NCBI GenBank assembly: GCA_947463755.1
Contig: CANHUK010000021.1
Coordinates: 1-10,800 of the forward strand
Reading direction: 5' to 3'
Origin: Chitinophagaceae bacterium
GTDB lineage: Bacteria; Bacteroidota; Bacteroidia; Chitinophagales; Chitinophagaceae
Length of the DNA: 10,800 nucleotides
The translations under genes were made by a program, and so were the position numbers. The notes below the pieces were generated by a model. The model was not told the origin of the DNA. It ran no database searches and saw only the letters and a program-made list of their open reading frames with translations. Below, one piece after another: positions 1 to 6,313 of the stretch (within the stretch, counting starts at the first letter, position 1; each line of letters begins with the position of its first letter).

Positions 1-212
1 CCGATGATCTCTTCGCAATGGGTCACGCCACGCTGGTTGACGCCGAGTACGGCGATCCTCAGCCTGTCATTCGCACCCCTGGCAGATGCGGGAAGAATGG
101 AAGCCGCCTCCGTCGCTGCCATGGCGGAAACGGGAGCAATGGCTGCGGCCAAGGCCGTGCCGGTGGCAGAACGAAGGAAATTGCGACGGGAATGCGGAAC
201 GCCTTTCTTCAT
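1..212 (-). CDS. Gfo/Idh/MocA family oxidoreductase, Tat-exported (N-terminal fragment)
   Basis: Partial gene: the ATG is at 212-210 and the frame stays open to the window edge, giving about 70 residues. The N-terminus is a twin-arginine signal: SRRNFLRSA at residues 8-16, then an Ala-rich hydrophobic stretch (residues 16-37). The mature part begins with DRLRIAVLGVNQRG, the first beta strand and glycine turn of an NAD(P)-binding Rossmann fold of the Gfo/Idh/MocA type. Many Bacteroidota and Planctomycetota members carry such a Tat signal because the cofactor is loaded before export. The family oxidises or reduces sugar hydroxyls; here the substrate is unknown. It is divergent from the DUF1080 gene 77 bp away, a partnership that fits 3-keto-glycoside processing. 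The catalytic domain lies outside the window, so only family and export route are supported. Confidence 0.85.
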   Translation of the reverse strand, partial: MKKGVPHSRRNFLRSATGTALAAAIAPVSAMAATEAASILPASARGANDRLRIAVLGVNQRGVTHCEEII

Positions 213-264
213 GTGAGTTCTGTTTTTTAAGGGTGTGAAAGTTACGCGCTTGGTTGATGTCATG

Positions 265-283
265 AATGTAAAACAATTACATT
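265..283. promoter_or_regulatory. Perfect 7-bp inverted repeat just upstream of the DUF1080 start codon
   Basis: AATGTAA (265-271), a 5-nt spacer AACAA, then TTACATT (277-283), ending 6 nt before the ATG at 290. It lies in the 77-bp space between the two divergent genes. It could be an operator for a dimeric regulator, or an RNA hairpin covering the translation start. The stem is A/T-rich and therefore weak as RNA. Symmetry and position are seen directly; function is inferred. Confidence 0.4.
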
Positions 284-289
284 TATCGT

Positions 290-880
290 ATGAAAAAGAT
301 ATCCTCCCTCTTGCTGGCCGCCCTGTTGATCGCCGGCCAGGTTGATGCCCAGGAGCCGCGGCTCCGGAAGATCTTCAATGGTAAAAATCTATCCGGCTGG
401 AAAGTATCGGATGGCCCTGATCAGTGGACGGTCTCCAAACGCGTCCTGCATGTGCGCAACAACGCCGCAAAAAAGGGATCGATCCTGTGGACAGATGCAT
501 CCTATCGCGACTTCATCATCCAGTGCGAATTCAAGATGGGTGACGGCACGGTCGACTCAGGTATCTTCCTGCGTTCCGATAAGGATCAGATCCAGATCGG
601 TATTTCCGGATCGCTGAAGCGTGACCTTACCGCCTCTCCCTACATCCCCGGCAAAGGATATCCGGTCGAGGCGAAAGTGAAAGACATCCTTAAACTGAAA
701 GATTGGAATACGATGAAGGTCAAGGTCGTGGGTAATGCCTACACGGTCTGGCTGAACGGCGTGGAAGTAATGAACTACACTTCCACCACCCTGCCGGAAT
801 CCGGCCCCATCGGACTTCAGTTGCACCCTAAAAACGAAATGTCGATCGACTTCCGCGACATCCGGGTTGCTGCCCTCTAA
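290..880 (+). CDS. Secreted DUF1080 / 3-keto-disaccharide hydrolase family protein
   Basis: 196 residues, complete. A Sec signal peptide covers residues 1-20 (MKK, a Leu/Ala core, VDA before Q21), so the protein is periplasmic or outer-membrane facing. The rest is one beta-sandwich of the DUF1080 family (Pfam 3-keto-disaccharide hydrolase, concanavalin-like fold). Landmarks are FNGKNLSGW (29-37), the strand with DSGIFLR (89-95), DWNTMKV (138-144), WLNG (154-157), GPIGLQLH (172-179) and FRDIRV (188-193). Members act on glycosides whose sugar has first been oxidised at C3, or on related substrates; most are uncharacterised. Many homologues read NSG where this one has DSG, an unusual variation near the presumed sugar face. 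The divergent Gfo/Idh/MocA gene is a plausible partner that makes the 3-keto substrate. No Shine-Dalgarno sequence precedes the ATG. Family assignment is strong; substrate is unknown. Confidence 0.88.
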   Translation: MKKISSLLLAALLIAGQVDAQEPRLRKIFNGKNLSGWKVSDGPDQWTVSKRVLHVRNNAAKKGSILWTDASYRDFIIQCEFKMGDGTVDSGIFLRSDKDQIQIGISGSLKRDLTASPYIPGKGYPVEAKVKDILKLKDWNTMKVKVVGNAYTVWLNGVEVMNYTSTTLPESGPIGLQLHPKNEMSIDFRDIRVAAL

Positions 881-911
881 TCGACTCACTAACGGTTACG
901 CATACCCTAAC

Positions 912-949
912 ATAAGATCGGCCGCCCTTTGCAGGACGGCCGATCTTAT
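912..949. terminator. Bidirectional hairpin terminator
   Basis: Perfect 13-bp inverted repeat: ATAAGATCGGCCG (912-924) pairs with CGGCCGATCTTAT (937-949) around a 12-nt loop that can close two more G-C pairs. It sits between the convergent DUF1080 gene (ends 880) and hexosaminidase gene (ends 975). An A/T-rich tract follows on the plus side (948-958). The symmetric stem and position between converging genes support termination in both directions. Confidence 0.8.
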
Positions 950-974
950 ATTTATATCCTAATGTAAGTAATCC

Positions 975-2573
975 TCACTGCTTCAGGAAGGTCTTCGCAT
1001 AGTTGACGCCCAATGCATCGAGCACCGGAAGATGAGCAATGACGCGCTGCTTGAAGGCATTGTAATCCTTGGCACGCTTGGGTGACCAACCAACTTCCGC
1101 GAGCGCCAGAGCCCGCGGATAGGTCATGTATTCTGCATATTTCTGATCCTTGATGTATTCGGTCCAGACATTCGCCTGCACGCCGATCACGTGCTTGGTC
1201 TCCGCCTCGGTGAGTTCGGGAAGATCAGGTTCAAACTCATAGCATTTCGAGAGGGGAAGATTGCCACCAATGGCCAGCGGCTCGTTGGCGGGCGTACCCT
1301 GATAATAATCCAGATAAAAATAACTGTTCGGAGACATCACCACATCATGTCCCTGCTTGGCGGCTTCTACCCCACCTTTGACACCGCGCCATGACATAAC
1401 GGTGGCATTGGGCGACAGTCCGCCTTCCAGGATCTCGTCCCATCCCAGCAGTTTCCGTCCCTTGGAGGTGATGAAGCGATCGATCCGGCGGATGAACCAG
1501 CTTTGCAGTTCATGTTCATCCTTCAATCCTTCCTTCTTGATCAGGTCCTGACAAAAACGGCTTTCCTTCCACTGGGTCTTGGGGCACTCGTCACCACCAA
1601 TATGGATATAAGGTCCGGGAAAGAGATCCATCACTTCGGTCAGCACATCTTCCAGGAAACGGAAGGTCTCTTCGCGGGGGAAGAGCACATCTTCGGAGAT
1701 CCCCCAGCGGGTCCGCACGGGATAGATGCGATCGGCATTCCATCCGAATTGAGGATAGGCTGCCAGGACGGCCTGCGAATGGCCCGGCATCTCGATCTCG
1801 GGGATCACGGTGATGTGACGGGCCGTGGCATAGGCGACGATCTCACGTACTTCATCCTGGGTATAAAAACCACCATAAGGCTTTCCATCAAACTTGTTCT
1901 CGCGGTTGTGTCCAACCGGGGATTCCTTGCGGATGGAGGAGACCTTCGTCAACAGCGGGTATTTCTTGATCTCGATGCGCCAGCCCTGATCTTCTGTCAG
2001 GTGCCAGTGGAACATGTTCATCTTGTACATCGCCATAAGATCGATGAACCGCTTCACATCGGCCACCGGAAAATAATGACGACCATTGTCCAGCATCAGT
2101 CCGCGATAAGCAAAGCGGGGAGCATCTTCGATCTGGCAGGCGGGAATAGTGATCTTCGTTCCGGCAGGCACTGCTCCGTAGACGGCGGCAGGCATCAACT
2201 GCAAAATGCTCTGCAGCGCATAGAACGCGGCACGGCCGGTGGAGGCAGTGGCAACGACGCGGGAAGACGTGATCTCAAGTTTATAGGCTTCGGGGGCCAG
2301 GGATGCATCCTTGCGGAAGACGATCCCTTTGGAGGCATTGCCGTTCTTCACAGAGATCGCATATCCGGCAGATGATTTCAGCCGGGCGGCAAGCATTTCC
2401 GCTACAGGACCGAATTCAGCATCCGATACCTGGATGACCGATCCATTGCGTACTTCGAATGCACCTGTGCCGGGGGTCAGCGAAACAGGCGCGGGGATGA
2501 TGTTGTAGGATGGCTGTGCCATGATGGGCAATGCAAAGAGAAGGATGATGATGGCAAGACTCGTTTTTTTCAT
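975..2573 (-). CDS. Beta-N-acetylhexosaminidase, glycoside hydrolase family 20
   Basis: 532 residues from the ATG at 2573-2571. That start puts MKKTSLAI at the head of a clear Sec signal peptide (cleavage near IMAQ). An upstream in-frame GTG at 2594 would add seven residues and is less likely. An N-terminal GH20b-type domain (about 22-150) precedes the TIM barrel (about 155-500). Visible active-site elements are YRGLMLD with the substrate Arg (157), FHWHLTEDQGWR (188-199), PEIEMPGH (258-265), the catalytic Asp-Glu pair in HIGGDE (D328, E329), and WTEY (470-473). GH20 enzymes remove terminal beta-linked GlcNAc or GalNAc with the substrate's own acetamido group as nucleophile, and the signal places this one in the periplasm or envelope. 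No carbohydrate-binding module follows the barrel. It is the last gene of the minus-strand run, 187 bp after the HAD gene, so it may have its own promoter. Chitooligosaccharide, peptidoglycan or host-type glycans are all possible substrates. Confidence 0.95.
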   Translation of the reverse strand: MKKTSLAIIILLFALPIMAQPSYNIIPAPVSLTPGTGAFEVRNGSVIQVSDAEFGPVAEMLAARLKSSAGYAISVKNGNASKGIVFRKDASLAPEAYKLEITSSRVVATASTGRAAFYALQSILQLMPAAVYGAVPAGTKITIPACQIEDAPRFAYRGLMLDNGRHYFPVADVKRFIDLMAMYKMNMFHWHLTEDQGWRIEIKKYPLLTKVSSIRKESPVGHNRENKFDGKPYGGFYTQDEVREIVAYATARHITVIPEIEMPGHSQAVLAAYPQFGWNADRIYPVRTRWGISEDVLFPREETFRFLEDVLTEVMDLFPGPYIHIGGDECPKTQWKESRFCQDLIKKEGLKDEHELQSWFIRRIDRFITSKGRKLLGWDEILEGGLSPNATVMSWRGVKGGVEAAKQGHDVVMSPNSYFYLDYYQGTPANEPLAIGGNLPLSKCYEFEPDLPELTEAETKHVIGVQANVWTEYIKDQKYAEYMTYPRALALAEVGWSPKRAKDYNAFKQRVIAHLPVLDALGVNYAKTFLKQ

Positions 2574-2760
2574 GTGCTCACGGTTTATATTCACGGATGC
2601 TTTGCTGTCACAATGTAAGAATTGTCAGGGAAGTTTCAGGTGGATGACCGGACATTCGGGTATGTCGAACACCAGGGGAATGGACCATTGATCCGGGGTG
2701 GGAATACAGGGATGTGTCGGCTGCATTGGGAGAGGTGGGGTCAGTGCAGTTGCTCGCCCC

Positions 2761-3441
2761 TCAGGATCGTTTCAGATCCGCGATCATATTGGTATAGAAG
2801 TTGGTCGATCCCTGATCCAGGATGAGGCAACGCATGCCCGCCGAGGCAGCACATTGTCCGTCCTTTTCAAACCTGTCTCCGATCATCAGGCACGACGAGG
2901 GTTCTACAGCGTATTTATTACGGATATGCTCCAGTCCGGCGGGATCTGGTTTCATACGATTGATGTGGGCATCTTCGGAGGAATAAGCATCCGCCCCGGG
3001 GATCCCCATGGCTTCGAGCTTATCCTTCAGCGGGTAATCGGAATAGAAGGCATAGGCAATCCCTTTTTCCTGAAGGGTCTGCAGAAAAAGGTGCACATCC
3101 GGATACATACAAGCGCGGAGGTAGGGCAGCGGTTCCTGATGGATCCATTGCGACACTACCCTGCGGATCTGGATCGGATCGCTGTCCAGCGCGCGTGCGA
3201 CGATATTGTACTGATATGATTCAAGCGGTTCGCCCAGGGGGCACGGAGGACTGGTTTCACGCATCTTCCTGAACTGTTGAAGGGCCTTAAGGGTCTTCCA
3301 TCCCCCAGGGCTGAAAGCCAGGCGGGTCAGGAGCCTCAAGAGCATCTTCATCCTCAGGGGAGTCTGACGATACAAAGTACCATCGACATCCAGGATGACG
3401 AGTCGAATGGAAGACCAGTCCGTGCCAGTGCCGTTCGTCAT
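2761..3441 (-). CDS. HAD-superfamily phosphatase, partner of the UbiA enzyme
   Basis: 226 residues from the ATG at 3441-3439; a TTG one codon upstream is an unlikely alternative. All four HAD motifs are present: DVDGT (D18, D20), Ser134 in FYSDYP, Lys164 in RMKPDP, and GDRFEKD (D189, D194). The core therefore looks active as a Mg-dependent phosphohydrolase. An alpha-helical cap lies at about residues 25-110. There is no signal peptide, so it is cytoplasmic. The ATG overlaps the UbiA stop as TGATG, which implies translational coupling. In mycobacteria the UbiA enzyme DPPR synthase makes 5-phosphoribosyl-polyprenyl-phosphate and a separate phosphatase removes the 5-phosphate. This HAD protein is a good candidate for that second step, but this is inference from coupling. 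A generic sugar-phosphatase or nucleotidase role cannot be excluded. Confidence 0.85.
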   Translation of the reverse strand: MTNGTGTDWSSIRLVILDVDGTLYRQTPLRMKMLLRLLTRLAFSPGGWKTLKALQQFRKMRETSPPCPLGEPLESYQYNIVARALDSDPIQIRRVVSQWIHQEPLPYLRACMYPDVHLFLQTLQEKGIAYAFYSDYPLKDKLEAMGIPGADAYSSEDAHINRMKPDPAGLEHIRNKYAVEPSSCLMIGDRFEKDGQCAASAGMRCLILDQGSTNFYTNMIADLKRS

Positions 3442-4364
3442 CAATAAGGTATCAGGTTCGTGTCAAGCAGCAAATGCAGTACCGGGATCTGGATGTAAAG
3501 CAGACCGATGAACAGCAGGAAAATAAAGCCCACATAACCCAGGAGTCTTCGCTCTTTGTAGAGCTTTTCGGGATGCTGTGCGGCAGAGTCTGCCTTCATA
3601 CCGATGTTGAGGTATTTTACGAACAGACCGCTGATGAAAGGTAATACAATCAGGAATTCTATCTTGTATTTGATCAGATAGGTAGAGAGGAAGAAGATGG
3701 TGAACATCGCGTAGAGGAAGAGCGACTGGAGTAGTGACTGCTCAGTGTAGCGCTTGAAGGATGCCCGATAGAGGCCTGCCTTTTCGGGGTTGTTGATGTA
3801 TCTGTATTCTGAGTACCGCTTGACGGCCATCAGGAATGCACCTCCGAACCAATAGGCCATGATCAGGGATACCGGTGGCAGCAAGGTCGTATCGATCACG
3901 AACCATCCCATCATCAGGCGGATCGGATTGTTGAGGGATTCACTCAGCACATCGAGATAGATCTTATCCTTCGACCTGAAAGGTTGGACATTGTAGATGA
4001 TCCCCATCAACAGCAGGAGTGCCGCCATGATGAAGAACTGGGTCGATATCAGGCTGGCGATCAGCAGGCCTGCTGCGGACAGGATCGCATATTCCACGGC
4101 GACCCATTTCCCCAGCACCCTTCCACTCACAGAGGGACGATGTTTCTTGCGCGGATGGAACTTATCGAATTCCCGGTCAAGATATTCGTTGATGCAATAG
4201 TTGGCGGACGCCGTCAGACACAGGGATACCAGTGCAAGCAGGATGTTGATGAGATGGCCCTCAATACTTGTCTTGGTCATGATCAGGGCGAAAAACACAC
4301 CCGGCAACATAAAAATGTTCTTCAGCCAGTGATCGGGTCGGGCGATCTTGATATAATCTCTCAT
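3441..4364 (-). CDS. UbiA-family prenyltransferase, decaprenyl-phosphate phosphoribosyltransferase-like
   Basis: 307 residues from the ATG at 4364-4362. MRDYIKIARPDHWLKN matches the usual start of this subgroup (RPxxWxKN). Translation could also open at 4511, overlapping the sulfatase stop as ATGA, but the 49 extra residues look non-native. About eight or nine hydrophobic segments make it an integral membrane protein. The Mg/diphosphate site is the first Asp-rich motif NEYLDREFD (59-67), followed by HPRKKHRP (70-77). The cytoplasmic loop with YNVQPFRSKDKIYLDVLSES (124-143) and KRYSEYR (182-188) resembles the DPPR-synthase branch more than the quinone branch. That branch joins PRPP to polyprenyl phosphate, the first step to polyprenyl-phosphate ribose or arabinose. 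The coupled HAD phosphatase supports this reading. Quinone or heme prenyltransfer is the alternative; no such pathway genes are nearby. Confidence 0.85.
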   Translation of the reverse strand: MRDYIKIARPDHWLKNIFMLPGVFFALIMTKTSIEGHLINILLALVSLCLTASANYCINEYLDREFDKFHPRKKHRPSVSGRVLGKWVAVEYAILSAAGLLIASLISTQFFIMAALLLLMGIIYNVQPFRSKDKIYLDVLSESLNNPIRLMMGWFVIDTTLLPPVSLIMAYWFGGAFLMAVKRYSEYRYINNPEKAGLYRASFKRYTEQSLLQSLFLYAMFTIFFLSTYLIKYKIEFLIVLPFISGLFVKYLNIGMKADSAAQHPEKLYKERRLLGYVGFIFLLFIGLLYIQIPVLHLLLDTNLIPY

Positions 4365-4429
4365 AGCGGTCTTTTTCTCTGTTTGAAATCCGGCGACTGC
4401 GCTGCGGGCGGAATGGTTTCCCTGGTTTG

Positions 4430-4459
4430 CACACATAAATGTGCTCCGCCGTGATGCAA
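4430..4459 (-). promoter_or_regulatory. Candidate Bacteroidota-type promoter for the UbiA-HAD pair
   Basis: Read on the minus strand, a TTG (4459-4457) is followed after 19 nt by TATGTGTG (4437-4430). This is one mismatch from the Bacteroidota -7 element TAnnTTTG at normal spacing. Initiation near 4423 would give a leader of about 60 nt before the ATG at 4364. A small perfect inverted repeat, CACAT-AA-ATGTG (4432-4443), overlaps the -7 box and could be an operator. Short motifs like these also occur by chance. Confidence 0.3.
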
Positions 4460-4507
4460 CTGCCGCATATCTAACGAGAAAAAAGACTTTCGATTGTGTA
4501 TGCCGGA

Positions 4508-5995
4508 TCATTTACCCCTTGCCTTGCGACCGGCAGCAGTCCGATTCCAGTCCGGCATATCGATGTCCAGGTCATCATGGGTTTCCATCATCAGCTGTCG
4601 GAGCCTCTGGCGCATGGCGGATACCCTTGCCGCCGCTTCCGGAGTATCCGCGAGGTTGACCATCTCGAGTGGGTCGTTGTTCAGGTTGAAGAGCTGTGCC
4701 GTGGATACGCCGTCTACGTTGTAGAGGATGAGCTTCCAGCCGTCGGACGTCTTTAAGCTCCTGCTCCAGCTTCCGTATACATTATAAATATCCCTGCGCA
4801 GATGTTTTACAGGTTGCCTGAACACGGCGGCATGACCGATACCTTCAACACTGGCCGGGGCCCTGATGGCGAGCATCTGGTAAAGGGTAGGTGTGATATC
4901 ACTGAGATACATAAAGCCGTCGTAACGAGAGGCCGCCGGGATGCCGGGACCGGCCATGATCATCGGTACACGGATGCTGTGCTCATATAGATTCTGCTTG
5001 CCCAGCAAACCATGCCGGCCGACGGCCAGTCCGTTGTCACCGGCAAACACAATGATGGTGTTGTTCAACAGGTCATTCGCCCTGAGGGCATCAAGGATGC
5101 GACCAACCTGCGCATCCATCTCCGTGATCATGGCATAATAGGATGCGATCTCCTTGCGGACCATCTCGGGCGTGAGCGGACGCGGAAGCAATTGTTCGTC
5201 ACGCACATTCAGGTCGCCGTTGTCGAACGGATGCCTGGGCAGAAAATTAGCGGGCAGCGTGATCTTTTCAGGGTGATAAAGATTGGCTGTCGACGGAGGT
5301 GGGGTCCGGGGGTCATGCGGAGAGGTAAAGGCCACATAACAGAAAAAGGGAGCCTGCCGTGCCCTGGGGCTGCCGAGGAAGCTGATGGCATTTTCCGCAT
5401 AGAGCGTGGTCGAAAATGTGTCGGCCTTTCGGGCAGTGGACGGGGGAAAGACTCCCTCCGGATCGAATGGATGTACGGTGGGATGAAATTGACCGCCATC
5501 GCGCTCGAAATGCATCCCACCGAAGAAAATATCGCCGCCATGACTGAACATCCGATGGTGCGAAGCCTTGTCGCTGTGCCACTTCCCCGTGTGATAGGTA
5601 GTATAGCCCATCGTCCCGAGCACCTCTGGCAGACTGACCAGGCTGTCGGGGATCGTCCCGCCATCACCCGGCAACCGGTTGACATACCGGCCGGTCAGCA
5701 GCATGGCACGACTCGGAATGCAGACGGCCCCCTGATGCCCACCCATGACATGCGCTTGGGTGAACATCATCCCTGAGGCAGCCAGCCGATCAAGGTTAGG
5801 CGTAGCCACCTCGCGATTTCCGGCCGCTCCCAGCGCATGATGACTATGATCATCGCTGTACAATACCAGGATGTTTGGCTTCCGATTCACAGAACGCCCG
5901 GACTGCGCCTGTACCAGACCACCGGTGATCAGGCAAATTAAAAATGCGGTCAACCCAAATGCGGCCGGTGACCTGAAGCTCTTTTTCATATTCAT
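4508..5995 (-). CDS. Exported type I sulfatase (S1 family)
   Basis: 495 residues from the ATG at 5995; a second ATG two codons on (5989) gives the more usual MKK signal start. A Sec signal covers about residues 1-30 (VQAQ cleavage). The alkaline-phosphatase-fold sulfatase domain fills the rest. Metal ligands include D48-D49 (YSDDH) and D320-N321 (FAGDNG). Cys92 in CIPSRAMLLTGR (92-103) is the residue converted to formylglycine; CxPSR also suits oxygen-independent radical-SAM maturation. GKWH (137-140), SPHDPR (225-230) and GKQNLYEHSIRVPM (332-345) are further family blocks. It hydrolyses sulfate esters in the periplasm; exact substrate and S1 subfamily are not decidable by eye. Co-orientation with the GH20 gene suggests a sulfated amino-sugar glycan. 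No maturase gene is in the window. The UbiA gene follows 143 bp downstream. Confidence 0.93.
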   Translation of the reverse strand: MNMKKSFRSPAAFGLTAFLICLITGGLVQAQSGRSVNRKPNILVLYSDDHSHHALGAAGNREVATPNLDRLAASGMMFTQAHVMGGHQGAVCIPSRAMLLTGRYVNRLPGDGGTIPDSLVSLPEVLGTMGYTTYHTGKWHSDKASHHRMFSHGGDIFFGGMHFERDGGQFHPTVHPFDPEGVFPPSTARKADTFSTTLYAENAISFLGSPRARQAPFFCYVAFTSPHDPRTPPPSTANLYHPEKITLPANFLPRHPFDNGDLNVRDEQLLPRPLTPEMVRKEIASYYAMITEMDAQVGRILDALRANDLLNNTIIVFAGDNGLAVGRHGLLGKQNLYEHSIRVPMIMAGPGIPAASRYDGFMYLSDITPTLYQMLAIRAPASVEGIGHAAVFRQPVKHLRRDIYNVYGSWSRSLKTSDGWKLILYNVDGVSTAQLFNLNNDPLEMVNLADTPEAAARVSAMRQRLRQLMMETHDDLDIDMPDWNRTAAGRKARGK

Positions 5996-6313
5996 CGAAT
6001 GTAACTAAAACCCCCTCATGAACGGACGTCCAACCTGTGCAAATCCCATACAATCGCCTGCTACACCAAAAACAGGATTGAAAGTCCACAAAACCACTTG
6101 GAGGTTCCAAACGCTTGGAGAGCTGCCAAGTCTTGGAGAGTTGTCAAGTCTTGGAGAGCTGCCAACGCTTGGAGAGTTGTCAAGTCTTGGAGGGTTGCCA
6201 AGTCTTGGAGGGTTGGGTGATTATGTTAAACAGGAGTTCCGAAAGTACTTCCGCAAGAATCCGATAATTTAGCATCAGTACACATTCATATTGCAATAAG
6301 AAAACCATAGCAG
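5996..6313. other. Gene-poor spacer between divergent sulfatase and S9 peptidase genes
   Basis: 318 bp with leaders of two divergent genes and a tandem repeat array at its centre. One plus-strand frame (6018-6272, 84 codons) stays open across the array because the unit is a multiple of three. Its reading is low-complexity LGELP/LGELS repeats with no signal, domain or ribosome-binding site, so it is not called as a gene. TTACATT (minus strand, 6004-5998) abuts the sulfatase start. TAATTTAG at 6265-6272 resembles a -7 box for the peptidase gene, but no TTG lies at the right distance. Confidence 0.7.
6097..6221. repeat. Tandem 18-bp repeat array, seven units
   Basis: Unit starts are 6097 (17 bp, variant), 6114, 6132, 6150, 6168, 6186 and 6204 (degenerate end). 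The core is CTTGGAGAGCTGCCAAGT. Units 2 and 4 carry AGAGCTGCCAA and units 3 and 5 carry AGAGTTGTCAA. A 36-bp higher-order period therefore appears twice with only a 2-base difference (GT versus CG at the end of units 2 and 4). Most units are partly self-complementary: CTTGG pairs with CCAAG (or TCAAG with a G-U pair) around a 7-nt loop, so each could form a small hairpin. It lies wholly in the spacer, 93 bp before the peptidase start. Confidence 0.9.

Noticed and set aside
1503..2375. 290-codon plus-strand open frame inside the hexosaminidase gene
   Set aside because: Antisense to a GH20 domain with all active-site motifs intact; the translation has no domain, signal or ribosome-binding site. 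Long antisense frames are common in GC-rich genes.
2698..3219. 173-codon plus-strand open frame over the HAD gene
   Set aside because: Antisense to a HAD gene with all four motifs intact; no independent coding signal.
5012..5776. 254-codon plus-strand open frame inside the sulfatase gene
   Set aside because: It overlaps the Cys92 formylglycine motif and metal sites of the real sulfatase on the other strand; its product is low-complexity and Arg/Gly-rich with no recognisable family.
4508..5995. Complete polysaccharide utilisation locus
   Set aside because: No SusC/SusD homologue, sulfatase maturase or sensor/regulator lies in the window, so only individual glycan enzymes can be claimed.
6097..6221. 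CRISPR array
   Set aside because: The units are directly adjacent 18-mers with no unique spacers and no cas genes are nearby; this is a simple tandem repeat.
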